Assembly: GCF_004193775.1 (NCBI RefSeq) | Contig: NC_041006.1 | Location: 30,867,102-30,931,101, forward strand | Length of the DNA stretch: 64,000 nt | DNA from: Glycine soja | Lineage: Eukaryota > Streptophyta > Magnoliopsida > Fabales > Fabaceae | Direction: 5' to 3' | Part shown: piece by piece, positions 1 to 11,344 of the stretch | How positions within the stretch are numbered: position 1 is the stretch's first letter | Layout of the letters: the number at the start of each line of letters is the position of its first letter | Made by a program: the position numbers and the translations under genes | Notes under the pieces: model-generated | Databases searched by the model: none | The model's input: the letters and a program-made list of their open reading frames with translations, nothing else | Told to the model about the DNA's origin: nothing

Positions 1-864
1 GAAATCTCAAAGTAATATAAAGTTGGAGGAGGACCAAAAGAATATTGGCCTGATAAACAGCCCAAATGACAAGGAACCTTTCTAAACTCTTGGGCTACAT
101 ATAAAATAAGGAGTTTAAAATTTAAATTTTTTTGGTCTTTGACAGGATATAATCACAGGCATATATGTGAAACTAATCCCTTGGGCAAGAGCTGCCCTCC
201 TCAGAATGGAAACTCTAGGATTTACAGACTCCACTAACCCACCTCCATCGCAAATTGCAATAAACTAATGGTAATTTAAAATTGAAACTCAATCCACTGC
301 ACTATCAATGTATCAAAATTAAATCCAAACTTACAACATATAATTCAAAGCATTATATAAAAGGACAAATAGCGATGAATCCACAGTTTCCCCCAATACC
401 ACAAAATTCCAAACAACGACTTCGGCTTTCTATCCAATCATAACATCACCAAGTGCAGCTAATCACTAACTACTACGTTTAAGGAACATGAACACACAGA
501 ATCTATCCACCTTAATTATCAAGAAAGTTGGACCCAACCAATAAAGCAGCAACGCAAAAAGAAGATCTCACACTAGAATAACCAAGATACCATATGAAGC
601 GACATCAACATTGAAATTCATCATTAAACCCAAATAATTGCTAAGCCATCTCAAAAATTAATGAATATTAAATAAATTATCCAACAACCACAAACAACGT
701 CAAAAACCCACTCAAATTAAAATCCCTCAACATAACAAATTACCTCACTAACCCGAGCGCATTGCATGTTCCAGCTAACGGTTGCCCCAATTCAATTCAA
801 ACAAATATCAATTAAAATTAAAAGTTAGAGAGAGAGAGAGAGGAAGAAAAGTAAAAGTACAAAC
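1..864 (-). other. Intron and flank, no further coding seen
   Basis: This stretch lies downstream (minus strand) of the splice donor at 863-864 that ends the first exon of the left-edge gene. It is AT-rich, and I found no convincing second exon in it on the minus strand. It is best read as the first intron of that gene, which then continues outside the window. Nothing else is recognisable. Confidence 0.5.
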
Positions 865-1053
865 CTCAGCTTCGAGCTTGGCGATGTAAGCAATAAGCGC
901 AGCTTTGTCTTTGTGCTTAATCGATTCCTCGTCGAAGCCAGCGTCACGGAGGCGCTTCCAGATCTGTTCGTCGGAGAGAGGGCTTCTCAAAACCCTAGAA
1001 CCCGGCGTGATGGACAAGTGCTTCGAGGAAGAATTCGGAGTCGAAAGCTCCAT
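865..1053 (-). CDS. First exon of a conserved plant protein (partial)
   Basis: The minus strand opens with ATG at 1053 and reads 63 codons, ending exactly before a GT donor at 864-863 (phase 0). The product starts MELSTPNSSSKHLS, then has the charged helical stretch SDEQIWKRLRDAGFDEES followed by KDKAALIAYIAKLEAE, which looks like the start of a coiled coil. I believe this N-terminal motif is shared by plant coiled-coil proteins of unknown function, but I cannot name the family securely. Codon use and GC content are higher than in the flanking DNA, as expected for a real exon, and the ATG is followed by a serine-rich leader. The rest of the gene would lie beyond position 1. Open frames on the plus strand over the same bases are shadows. 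Confidence 0.65.
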
Positions 1054-1346
1054 CTCCGACTACTCCCAAACGCGATTCTTCAAAAATCACAAAACCCCTT
1101 TCCTTCCTTTCGCTTCTTGGAAACGCTTTCTTCTTCTACGAGTGTTGTCTTTCTCTTATTCTTCTTTTTTTTTTTTTTTGCTTTTGGGGAATTTTAATTT
1201 TGTGTTGTGTGTGTGCGACTTTGACAGATTGGAAGTGGAAGGAAAACGCACTTTACCACTCACATACACACTGAATAATGCTCGCTACTTTTCTTTCTTC
1301 TCGAGAGTGTGTTGGCGACGTGACGGAAGCTAAACGACTTCGTTTT
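1054..1346 (-). promoter_or_regulatory. 5' UTR/promoter region of the left-edge gene
   Basis: This is the sequence immediately upstream (minus sense) of the ATG at 1053. It holds a T run near 1166-1180 (A-rich on the coding strand) and a near-palindrome AAACGACTTCGTTTT at 1332-1346, a type of element often found in plant promoters. No clear TATA box was identified. Assignment as promoter is inferred from position. Confidence 0.35.
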
Positions 1347-1597
1347 GACATTTTTTAATTTGGAAATTGGTTTTTTCTTTTTTGAACGTTTGGATTAGAG
1401 GCGCCTTTTACTTTTAATCCAGAGTCGCGACTCGTGATGGAAAAGGAAGATACGATTACGAAGTGATATATTTTATTTTTGGAGGGAATAAATTTCTAAT
1501 CTAATTAAATACGGTCGTGTGTGTAAATATGCATTATAGTTTTATATCTTTTCACTTTGAATAATAATAATAATAGTAATAATAATATAGTTATAGA

Positions 1598-1736
1598 CAA
1601 CTTTTCAAAATATTACATAGGATTGATCTGTTTGCAACTATTAAAATTGCAGAAAAATAATACTGTAATAGGTAACTTCTCAAAATATTACATGGAATTG
1701 ATTTGTTTGCCAACTATTTAGAATTGCACGAAGAAA
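1598..1736. repeat. Imperfect tandem duplication of about 60 bp
   Basis: Two copies, 1598-1656 and 1673-1736, share the pattern AACTTYTCAAAATATTACAT, then RATTGATYTGTTTGC, CAACTATT and AATTGCA. They differ by scattered substitutions and small indels. No coding content. Confidence 0.7.
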
Positions 1737-1997
1737 ATTACAAAAGAATTTTGTGGCAATCACATTAATTATGTGCTTGATGTTAGATGAATGTGATTTG
1801 AAAAAGTAATTTTAACGTCACGTCATTTTTTTGTCAAATATATTATCAATCTATTTATATATAATTTAATCGAGTCGAATAAGATTATTCACGACGATAA
1901 AAAAATTTCTCCAAATATTTAACGCAAACGTGTACCCAAGACTCCAACATGAGATATTTGTTTAATTTATTATTTATTATCCATCTATCTATTTATT

Positions 1998-2000
<3 letters not shown>

Positions 2001-2056
<56 letters not shown>
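2001..2056. repeat. (AT)n microsatellite
   Basis: About 28 uninterrupted AT units, followed by a short GTAT-type tail (about 2057-2070). Likely polymorphic in length. Confidence 0.95.
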
Positions 2057-2068
<12 letters not shown>

Positions 2069-2186
2069 GTTATGTACTACTCAAATTCGGTAAGTTTTAG
2101 TAGTCAAGTCTACTAAATTATTCACATTTAGAGAATATGGTAGATTTAATAAAGGTAAGAGTGAAACTCTATATTCTAGTAGAAAG

Positions 2187-2475
2187 ATAGAAATATCCTC
2201 TAAAATCATATATTATCTATTATTAGAAGAAAAAAATATCATATATTTTTCTATTTATATTATCTTAGAAAGAAAATTGAGATTTTATCATCTAATTTCA
2301 CTTCTATAAAAAAGGATCATCAAGGTTCAAGTAAATCAATTCTAATTCAACCTACTTTCTAATACTTGCATACCTTTGCACCGCTAACTTAAGCATCAGA
2401 GTATCTTGACAAATACACTCCATCACTGTTTGTGGAGGAGCTCATAGAAGAACACTCCATAAGAAGGTTCTACTA
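2187..2475 (+). repeat. Left LTR (recognisable part) of the outer gypsy
   Basis: It aligns over about 285 bp with 16946-17228, with many substitutions. Shared landmarks include TTATCTTAGAA, CTAATTTCACTT, AAGGTTCAAGTAAA, CAACCTACTTT, ATACTTGCATACCT and AAGTACACTCCA-like text near the end. The left copy continues to about 2490, where a TGG-starting primer-binding-like site begins. The divergence indicates an old insertion. Confidence 0.8.
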
Positions 2476-2639
2476 AATTCGAAAAGAACATTTGGCGCTC
2501 GCCAAAGGATCGAAGGAAAACTTCTCATTCGACCACTACATCATAAATGGTTGCGAACAACAATGACACTAACGCCATAATTCAAGGAAATCGACCACGT
2601 GAGCAGGAATCCACCATAAAGGGATACCTGCCATGGGTG

Positions 2640-3480
2640 CCTCTGAAAAAGGGAGCCAAGCAAACGTGGTGAGTCCCTCACGTCAAGAGCTTGATGATCA
2701 CTCGTTGATCATTGCCATGCAAAGAGAGATGCACTCCTTGAAGCAAAGAAACGTGCAAGAGATGAAAGACCTTTGAAAGGAGAACAACACTCTTAGATAG
2801 CAGTATTTGAAGCTTTAAGAGGACCAAAATGCAAACTCGGTTGCGACAGCGACAACCCATGAGACCTATCCAGCTAGGATAGACGCTACTAATACAATGT
2901 GGCATGAAGGAACCCCCTTTGTCATGCAACCAATCCAAAGAGCATTAAACTCTAACACTCGATTGCATCCCTTTTTTTAAAAGGATTATGAAGGCACAAC
3001 TCTTACCTGGATGCATTCGTCACACAAATGAATTTTTTCACGAATGATGCCATAATCATGTGTCGAGTGTTTTCTACAATGTTGAAGGGTGCAACACTAC
3101 ATTGGTATATTTGATTGCCGAAAAAACTCCATTGACTCATTCGCGATGCTTATCATGAATTTTAGAGCTCAAAACGCAACGAGCAGACCACATCATCTGA
3201 CAGTTGTGGCATTCGCCAACATTAGGAAAGAAAAAGAAGAATCGCTTCACGATTTCATGGAGAGGTTCTCATCAGTCTCGATTCGTATTCGGAACTTGAA
3301 CCTAGAAGTCACGCTCACTTCAATGATTATGGCACTGAAATCTGGTCTCATCTGAAATAGCCTATGTAAGAAACCACCTCAACGTTAGACGAGTTGAGAG
3401 CAAGGGCTGCTAGATTCATTCAGATGGAATAAATGACTAGGTTTAGATAGAATCTGTGTGGAGAATCCTTAAGGAGGCCA
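2640..3480 (+). pseudogene. Gag remnant of the outer gypsy
   Basis: The best preserved block is 3089-3355, which reads NATSRPHHLTVVAFANIRKE, then EESLHDFMERFSSVSIRI. This matches the core of Tat-type gag (the consensus resembles ATSRPHHLTS followed by QEKGESLRTFMERF). Flanking frames contain further weak gag similarity but are interrupted by stops and frameshifts, so no functional capsid can be made. The remnant stops at about 3686, where the minus-strand gypsy is inserted. Confidence 0.75.
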
Positions 3481-3686
3481 ATGGATTGGAGGTGAAGATC
3501 AAGATCAGATGAAGTTGATGAAAATATAAAGCCAACAGACCACCTTGGTCCAAATTCAGCCACGATACTCCGTTGATAAAAAGTCGAGGCTAAGTACTAA
3601 GGAAGCATGTAGTATCGAGTTAGTCTGGTTGTCGGCTAAGAATTGACCTCTACTTGGAGCAGACAAGTCCAAGTATTGTCGATATC

Positions 3687-4406
3687 TGTTAACATTTAAA
3701 TTACATTAGGATTTGTGTAGGCCAAGTGTAACCAATCCCAATTGTAGTACTGAATCGAAACTCACGTAGTCTCCCAAGGGAGTAGTACAAGGATGAATAT
3801 TTAAATTAAAACCTTTCGTATAAAGATATTTTTGTGTTTTTATATTTTGAACTACCCAAAACTAAAACTAATCAAAACAAAAAATAAAAGATATATTTTT
3901 CTAAAAAGATTAATGTGTTGAAAATTTAATAACATAAATTAAAAGCAAAGGTAAGAAGTTACTCGTGGACGCGATAATAATTATAGACAGAAACAATAAC
4001 ATTGAGATGCTAAGATTGTACTTTGAATCCCCCTATTTCTTGCAATTCGTCACACTTCTACATTGTTATATCGTTCATCCCCATTTTACTAATGTATTAC
4101 ATCCTTAATCCCTTAGGTGATAGACCCTAAATCACTTGCATTCATTCTCAATCCCTTGGCAAACCAACATAAGCAATCAACATTCTCGTTTGGGAATTAG
4201 TGAGGGTTAAACCAAGATTATTCTATCCCTAGAGATAACCCCAATTAAGTATCCAATTCAGTTTGAGTTTCAACGAGACTCGTCAAAGTGCACGTCAATT
4301 CCTGGAATCATTTATGAGGTGTGCAAGCTCACAAAGCATTAAGTATAGAAGGCAAATAATGAACTCAAACAATATATTAATATGAGAAAATTACATCAAA
4401 TAGGGT
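3687..4406 (-). repeat. Truncated 3' LTR of the nested gypsy
   Basis: It is collinear with 8743-9463 of the other LTR, with shared blocks such as CAAGGATGAATATT, TTTGTGTTTTTATATTT, CAATCCCTTGG and AAAATTACATCAAATAGGGT. It is cut off at 4406, where an unrelated TG-starting sequence begins. About 640 bp of LTR are lost. Confidence 0.85.
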
Positions 4407-5429
4407 ATGTTGGACCTTGTGGCCTCAATAATCTTAAGAGGGATAGGCTTAGAATGCAGAAGAAGCAATAACAATCAATTTAACAATGTTCTTTAAACAT
4501 GCAAGACACAATTGATTGCAACAAAATAAATAAGATAAGGGAAGAGAGAATGCAAACACAGTTTTATACTGGTTCGGTCACAACCCGTGCCCACGTCCAG
4601 TACTCAAGCAACCCACTTGAGATTTCCACTATCTTTGTAAAATCCATTACAAAATCTGAACCACACAGGGACAACCCATCCCTTGTGTTCAGGAATCCTT
4701 TACAACAAGAGACTTACAGTCTCTTAACCAATTTCATTGAATAAGGAGAATGGAAGAAGAATTCTCTCTTCAAGAGAAGAATATTACAATGAAGATCATG
4801 TAAGAATCCTTATTGATTTTGCAAGTGTTTGGTCAAGGATTTCTTTTGAGAGAGCATTTGACAATGAAGTTCTTTTGGAATCTCTCTCATTGTCTTTTGA
4901 GAGGATAAGACATTTTGGACCAACAAAACTCTCTCTTCAAATTCGTGTCCAAGTCACCTATTTATAGGCCTTTGATGGCCATTCACAAATCTAATGAAAA
5001 GATGTGACTGTTGGCAGATTTCTGAAAACTTTCCACTGGTAATCGATTACAATGTTTGTGTAATCGATTACACAGTTATAATTTGAAGGGTTATGACTTT
5101 TGAATTTGAATTTCCAAAGTTTCGTTGCTGGTAATCGATTACAGACATATGGTAATCGATTACATGTTGAAAATTCAAATTCAAAACCTTTTTCAACAGC
5201 TATTTCTCAACCCTGTCTTCTGGTAATCGATTACACTTCCTGGTAATCGATTACCAGAGCCTTGCTTGTCTTGAAAGCACTTTGTTTTAAGGCAAGGCTT
5301 GGTCTTTAGTGAATCTTGAAACAAGGCTTTGTTTGTTGAAGCATTCTTGAATTATTCTTGAAGCAAATGCTTATCATTTGAAGCAGCCTTGTTTGATTCT
5401 TCTTTGGCATCATCAAAATCATGTATACA
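4407..5429. mobile_element. LTR-like insert with GTAATCGATTAC palindromes (solo-LTR-like)
   Basis: It starts TGTTGGACCTTGTGG and has plausible CA ends at 5428-5429 or 5432-5433, so it has the size and TG...CA form of an LTR. It holds six copies of the 12 bp palindrome GTAATCGATTAC at 5039, 5060, 5131, 5152, 5223 and 5243. No protein is encoded. The two flanks belong to different parts of the same gypsy element (LTR on the left, RT on the right), and no 5 bp duplication is visible, so this is not a simple solo LTR. It could be the product of recombination between two copies. Family identity is not established. Confidence 0.6.
5039..5254. repeat. Cluster of six GTAATCGATTAC palindromes
   Basis: Perfect 12 bp copies lie at 5039-5050, 5060-5071, 5131-5142, 5152-5163, 5223-5234 and 5243-5254. 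They form three close pairs spaced about 90 bp apart. The motif is self-complementary and could be a dimeric protein-binding site or a promoter element of the LTR. Role unknown. Confidence 0.9.
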
Positions 5430-6490
5430 TACATTAAGAAGCTTCAGTACTTCTTTTTGGACTTCCTCTTCCATCATTGGGTTGAGTCTCCTTTATGGTT
5501 GTGCTACCGGTTTGAAGTCCTCTTCAAGATTGATGATGTGCATGCAAATGGATGGGCTTATTCCTTTGAGGTTGGAGATTTTTCATTCTAAGGCTTGCTT
5601 GTGCTTCTTTAGTACCTCCACTAGTCTTTTTACTTCCTCTTTGTGCGATATGCTACTAACGATGGTTGGTTTCTCATCCTCGCCCTCTAAAAAGACATAT
5701 TTAATGTGAGGAGACAATGGCTTTAATTCCAAGATAGGTTTTTCTTTATTCAAGGTTCTTGGATCTTCTATTTTATTTTCCAACACTTCTTTTGAGGAAT
5801 CTAGTTAATGGATGCATCCCCCTAGCTCTTCATTATACTCTAGTGTGAGATCTTCCATGATGTTGGTTAAAGCAAGCTCTAATGGTGTTGGTATTATGAT
5901 TTGTGGAGTTTGTTCTTCTATTACTTCATCTGTTATATCCACCTTGAAGCAAACTCTTTTACCCTTGGGGTGCTTCATAGCTTCACGCACATCAAATGTG
6001 ATCTCCTCATCATCCACTTGTAAAATGCATTCCTCTACAACATTGATGATGACATTAGTGGTATTCATGAATGGTCTTCCTAGAATAAAAGGGCAACAAT
6101 GTCTTTTTTTGTATCCATGATGACAAAGTCCACTGGTATGGTGAACCTCCCAACTCATACAAGCACGTTCTCCATTATTCCAAGAGGAAATTTAATGCTA
6201 TGGTCTGCTAGTTGTATCGTTATGTGTGTTGGTTTCATCGCTACCTTTCCAATTTTTTTTAGCAGAGATAATGGCATTAGGTCGATGCTAGATCCAAGAT
6301 CAAGGAATGCTCTTCCTACTGATAGATTCCCAATTGATATGGGAATGGTAAAACTAATGGGATCACCTAGCTTCTTTGGATTCTCCAAGATGGCATTGCA
6401 ATCCCTTTCAAGAGTCACTACGCCATAGTCTTTCAAACTCTTCTTCTTAGTTATGAGGTCTTTTAAGAGCTTTAAATATTTCGGCATCAT
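5430..6490 (-). pseudogene. Protease and start of RT of the nested gypsy
   Basis: Reading on the minus strand from 6490, one piece contains FLDLGSSIDLMPLS, equivalent to the DLGAS-type aspartic protease loop of Athila-like elements. From 6158 a second piece holds PFILGRPFMNTTNVII, the protease flap/C-terminal motif. From 5786 a third piece has LELKPLSPHIKYVFLEGEDE, the linker normally found before RT. The first RT block (FKPVAQPQRRLNPMMEEEV type, in a different frame) reaches about 5440 and then stops abruptly. Frames change between the pieces, so the polyprotein is dead. The catalytic YVDD part of RT, RNase H and integrase are absent. Confidence 0.8.
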
Positions 6491-6782
6491 GTCTATGGAA
6501 TATTGGCATTGGTGAAAAGAATGGTGACATTGAGTTGCTTAATCAAGTCGATAAGCCTTCTATATCGCTGCTCCTTGTCTTGCTTTGTTGGTTTGCAAGG
6601 ATACAGCTTCTCATGCGTAATTGCTTGTTTAGCTTCTTGCGTTAGTTGGCTCTTTCTCTTAATCAGCTTTCATGCTATTTCTTCAACTATCACATCCTCT
6701 TCTTGTATGTCTTCTTGTACTTTGTTGTCTACCTCCATGTCCTTTCTTACTGGTTCTTTAGTTGCTAACCCACTTGTTGTTG

Positions 6783-7856
6783 TTACAACATTGCAGTAAA
6801 CCTTGTTGGTGTTTCCTTTATTTGCACCGCTAACTCCTTTACTTGATCTTTTAATGAATTTATTGCCTCCATGGTGTTCTTGAGGTTGGCGTAGGATGTG
6901 GTGCTAAAGTTGATTACAACTTCTTCTAATTTTGTAATGTGTTCTCTTTTGAATTTGGCTCCAATAGCGACTTCCTCCATACAATAAGAGGTATGGTGGT
7001 TACCTCCACACTCTTCACATGAGAGAATTGGTTGTTTTGACGGTATCAATAGTTGAAGTTGTTTTACTATGCTTTTGATTACATTTTCCATCATAGCTTT
7101 CATTTGTGTTTATTCTTTGAGGGATTCATCTTTGGTGTCTTCTTTGGAAACATCATTTGGAGAGGTGCGGTTGTAATCACAGCCTCGTTCACTAGCTGCT
7201 ACATCTTCTATAATTTTCTATAGTTTGGTCGTGGTTCCATTGACATAGTATCTTCCTGCTAAAGCATTTAACATTCTTTTATATTCACCAGTTGTTCCTT
7301 TTATAAACACGAAGATTTGGGTGTAATCGGAGAAACCGTGGCAAGGACAACTCCTAAGTAAAGCTTTATACAACTCCTAAGTAAAGCTTTATACATCTCC
7401 TATGCATCGAAGAGAAACTCAAATGCCATTTGTCGGAAGATAGTTATCCTTTCCTTGATAGCTTTAATTTTTTTATTATGGAAAGAAATGTTTGAAGAAC
7501 TTGTCTTTGATTTGCTCCCATGAGGTTAGACTATGATGTGGTTGAGAATTGAGCCATTCATGTGCACTTCCACCTAATGAAAAGGGAAAAAGTAGCATCT
7601 TGATGTGACTGTCTTTGATTCTGGGTATTCTTACTAATATACATATTTGTTGGAATCGCGTAAGGTAGATATGTTGTTTTTCAATGTTGGATCCCATAAA
7701 TTGAGTGTTATGGAGAGTATTAATGATTGCGCTAGGAAGGTTTTTTTTATGTTCTCCCGTGTCCGATGGACGAATAGGTTCATTTATATTTATGCCTTCA
7801 TGGGCTTCTAATTTGGCCATGGTTAGGTCTTCAACCATTTTTATAATTATGTGCAA
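6783..7856 (-). pseudogene. Gag remnant of the nested gypsy
   Basis: The minus-strand piece 7856-7476 contains LLFPFSLGGSAHEWLNSQPH, then SWEQIKDKFFKHFFP, the conserved gag core of Ty3/gypsy elements. The piece 7103-6783 has a zinc knuckle of the CxxCGGNHxxxxC type (CEECGGNHHTSYC), followed by a helical region. Frames are broken between and around the pieces. Position directly after the primer-binding site and leader fits gag. Confidence 0.8.
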
Positions 7857-8742
7857 TACTAAAGAAAGAAATATTTATTATTTCTTTCTACAAAAGGGGT
7901 AAGTGATATTTTTGGACAATACCAGATAATAACTAAGTAGAAAATTATATAAATAATAAAGTATTTAGCCTAAAATTTTTCCAATCATAATTTTTTATTA
8001 TTTTAGAAAAATAATATTTAAGAGATAAGAGGTAATATTAAACTATTAAAAATAGGCAATTTATTTTTTTTCGAAAATCAATTGGAGGGGTTATAGATAT
8101 ATTTTTCCGAGAATTTTAATATTTAAAATGGAAAGAGAAAACTTTTGTTGAAAATTAAAAGATAAAAATAGGAAAATAAATCTAAAAAGATAAAAATACA
8201 AATCTATATTAAAAACTGAAATATATAATTATTTATTTTCAAAAAATTTATCAAAAAAGAGAAACTAAAATTTAATGCTGAAAATTAAAGATAAAATAAA
8301 AATTGAAATATATTTGTATAATTTTTTTAAAATTTATTTATCAAAATGAAAATAAAAGTAAGAAAAAATAAATGTTGAAATTCTAAAAATGAATTAGAAA
8401 GATAAATTCAAAATATAAATCTAAGATCAAGTAAGAAAACTGAGTTATATCTTTCGAGATATTTAAGTTAAAAAGAAAATAAAATAAAATGCTGAAAATT
8501 TAAAAAAGATAAATTGAAATGATAAATCAATTAAATCTAATAAGATAAAGGTAAAAGATAATATAAATAGCAACCTAATTAATAAAATCTAGAAAGACAA
8601 TAGTTATGATAATTTCCTAATAAATTTAAAGATAACTACCTAATCTATGAATATAATTCCCTAAAAGATCATATAAAATGAAATCTAAAAGAATTTAATT
8701 TGAATTTCAAACAACTACTCCTGGGCAACGACGCTAAAAAAT
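7857..8742 (-). other. 5' leader and primer-binding site of the nested gypsy
   Basis: A very AT-rich untranslated leader with no coding content separates gag from the complete 5' LTR. The primer-binding site lies at about 8723-8742 on the minus strand, immediately next to the LTR end. Confidence 0.65.
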
Positions 8743-10099
8743 TGTTAACATTTTAATATGTTAAGATTTACGTCGGCCAAATGTAACCGAATTCCAATTG
8801 TAGTATTACACTGAAGCTCACGTCGTCTCCCAAGAGAATAGTACAAGGATGAATATTAAAATAAAAACTTTCAGATAAAGATTTTTGTGTTTTTATATTT
8901 TAAACTACCTAAAACTAAAACTAATCAAAACAGAAAATAAAAGATATATTTTTCTAGAGAGATTAATGTGCTGAAAATTTAATAACAGAAATTAAAAGAA
9001 AAAGTAAGAAGTTATTTGTTGACACAATAATAATTGTAGACGGAAACAATAACGTTGAGATGATAAGATTGTACTCGAAATCCCCCTATTTGTTGCAATT
9101 CCTCATACTCCTACGTCGTTATATCGTTCATCCCCAATTTATTAATGTATTTTATCCCTAATCCCTTAGGTTATAAACCCTAAATCACTTACCTTGATTC
9201 TCAATCCCTTGGAAAACCAACACAAGCAATTAACATTATCATTTGAGAATTAGTGAGGCTTAACCAAGATTATTATATCCCTAGAGATAACCCCAGTTAA
9301 ATATCCCATTCAATTCGAGTTTCAACGAGACTTGTCAAAGTACACGTCAATTCCTAGAATCATCTATTAGGTGTGCAAACTCACAAAGTATTAAGTATAG
9401 AAGGCAAATAATGAACTCAAACAATATATTAATGTGAGAAAATTACATCAAATAGGGTTCATTCCTTTGCACTTCTAGCTAAGAAAGAAACTAGTCACCC
9501 ATGAAATACAAGAAGAGAGAAGAAAAGAGGGTTTTTCAGTGAAGGGTGGTGTGTACAGGTGTTGTTTTTTGCTGCTGCATACGCCTCTCTATTTATATAA
9601 TCATAGATGTGTTTAACAGAGACAAGTAATCTCCTTAATTTACAAAATAATATAATCTATACAAGGAAATTATCTCTTCACATGATACAATCTATTTTAA
9701 TTGTTGCAATCATCTTCCAAGTGATTTTGTTTATTTATCTTCGAGTTATATCTATATAAGTATCTTTGTTTTGAATTAATTTAGTTTTTGGATGCACTGT
9801 CTAGTGCATTCCTCACTTAAGTGAGTTATCTTTTGAAAAATTTCATCTTCTCCTCTGTTTGAGCTGGCCTGAGTGCCCTATACCCTGCTTGAGCGATGCT
9901 ACCTTGTAAAATTGCCCTATTTTTCTGTAACAACTCACAAAATCACTTGAAAAACTTCTAAAATCATAATTCCTATCTAAATTATATTAAAAACTGAAAA
10001 TATAACGAATTTGATTCAAAACAAGGACTAAAGTATATGAAAGTATCAAATAAACGTCTCAAATTGCATATGAAATTATGGTAAATTTGACGTTTATCA
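8743..10099 (-). repeat. Complete 5' LTR of the nested gypsy
   Basis: This 1357 bp LTR starts TGTTAACATTTTAATATG and ends GTTTATCA on the plus strand, with ATATC directly outside. The outer 720 bp match 3687-4406. The inner part contains a promoter-like A/T-rich segment. No coding region. Confidence 0.88.
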
Positions 10100-10404
10100 A
10101 TATCACCGAGTCACCAGTCATAACACTGAATATTGCACTACTCTTAAGGATAAAATAGAAAAATTGATCCAAAAGGGGCACCTACATAAGTTTGTCAAAG
10201 ATCCATCATGTGATCAGGACTATGATAGGGAGAGAGACAAAAGCCAAGAACATAGTAGGACCTGTGAGACAATAGAAACATGGTGTTTGGACAAAAATCC
10301 TTCACCTGAAACTCATTTGAGATGTAATCAACTCAATAGCTAGAGAATTTGTAAAGGGAGGAAGTTCAAACTCGGCACGAAAGCATTATGTTACAGCCTT
10401 AAGT

Positions 10405-11057
10405 TTGTGAACTCAGTTGCAGCTAAAAAAAAGGTCACAAGGAGCCTACCCCCAACCACTTTCACATACAAGAATTTTGAGGAAATAAATTGATGTCACA
10501 ATGATCCCATGGTGGTCAAGATAGAGGTTGCTACCTTCTTCATATGCAAATTTTTACTTGATAATTGGAGCTCAGTTGATGTCCTGTACTGGTCAACCTT
10601 TATACAATTAGGCATACCAGAAAACCAGATTAAGCCATTCCTAGAAAAACTCATAGGTTTCGTAGGAAAGACAACGAACATGATAAGATATGTGCACTTG
10701 TTAACCACTTTTCTAGATGAAAAGAGGTCAAAGTCCATCAGGATCAAGTACTTCCTAGTTAACGCCTTGACTTCTTATAATATATTGTTAGGACGTCTTT
10801 CACTCAACGAGTTAGGGGCCATCGTTTCAACTCTACATTTGGTGATGAAATTCCCGAGTGACGATGGGAAGATTATCATTGTTAGAGTTGATCAAATGAC
10901 TGCAATAGAATGTTATGTTGTAAGCCTCAGGATGGCGAAGCCTAAAGTACAACTGGTAGCATGCATCTCTCTCAACTACAACCTAGGAGAAGCCAAACTC
11001 GAACCAAGAGAGGCAAAACCAAAAGTAGATCCCGCTAAAGAAGTAAAGCTTTTCTAA
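10405..11057 (+). pseudogene. Protease region of the outer gypsy
   Basis: The open piece 10509-11057 (182 codons) contains FLLDNWSSVDVLYWSTF. It corresponds to the aspartic protease loop VDNGSSVDVLYWSTF, with the active-site DNG changed to DNW. It then has NALTSYNILLGRLSLNELGA and VSTLHLVMKFPSDDGKI, the usual C-terminal protease motifs of Tat-type elements. Loss of the active-site glycine suggests the enzyme would be inactive. Text upstream from 10105 resumes the outer element after the nested insertion. Confidence 0.82.
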
Positions 11058-11344
11058 CTCGGCAAAGAGTCATTTGAGTGCACCAAACTCGAATACCAAA
11101 TGAGTAGGGAAATAAAAGAATCTGTAGCCCAAGTATTGACAAAGAATGCATACATTATGCACAATTAGCACCGGACATGCCAAGAATCGACCTGTCGCAC
11201 AAAGAAAAAGGAAACTCCTAGGTTATAGGCTAGCCATTTTTCTGGAGGCTAGACTAGTCACACAAAGAAAAAGGAAACTCGACCCTAAAAATGGGAAAGT
11301 AGTGGATGAAGAAGCAAGGAAACTTCGAAGCACATGATTAATTG

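Larger units (their letters stand above)
1347..2068. other. AT-rich spacer
   Basis: No gene is recognisable. The spacer contains ATA-type short repeats (about 1560-1588), a 60 bp duplication listed separately, and a long (AT)n tract at its right end. It separates the left-edge gene from the block of nested retrotransposons. Confidence 0.6.
3687..10099 (-). mobile_element. Nested Ty3/gypsy element, Athila-like, minus strand
   Basis: Both ends are flanked by the 5 bp duplication ATATC (3682-3686 and 10100-10104). The element begins TGTTAACA on the plus strand and ends TTTATCA. Its LTRs are 8743-10099 (complete, 1357 bp) and 3687-4406 (only the first 720 bp survive). Next to the complete LTR the minus strand reads TTTAGCGTCGTTGCCCAGGA at about 8723-8742, a primer-binding site of the familiar TGGCGCCGTTGCCGGGGA type. 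Gag, zinc knuckle, protease and the very start of reverse transcriptase follow on the minus strand. Most of RT and all of RNase H, integrase and the inner half of the 3' LTR are missing, replaced by a 1.0 kb LTR-like insert at 4407-5429. The element sits inside the outer gypsy, so it is younger than that element. Confidence 0.88.

Noticed and set aside
905..1333. Plus-strand open frames of 142 and 94 codons
   Set aside because: They lie opposite the minus-strand first exon and its leader, and their sequence shows no motif; the minus-strand exon with its donor explains the region better.
4402..5434. Simple solo-LTR insertion at 4407-5429
   Set aside because: No 5 bp duplication is visible and the two flanks are not contiguous in the parent element.
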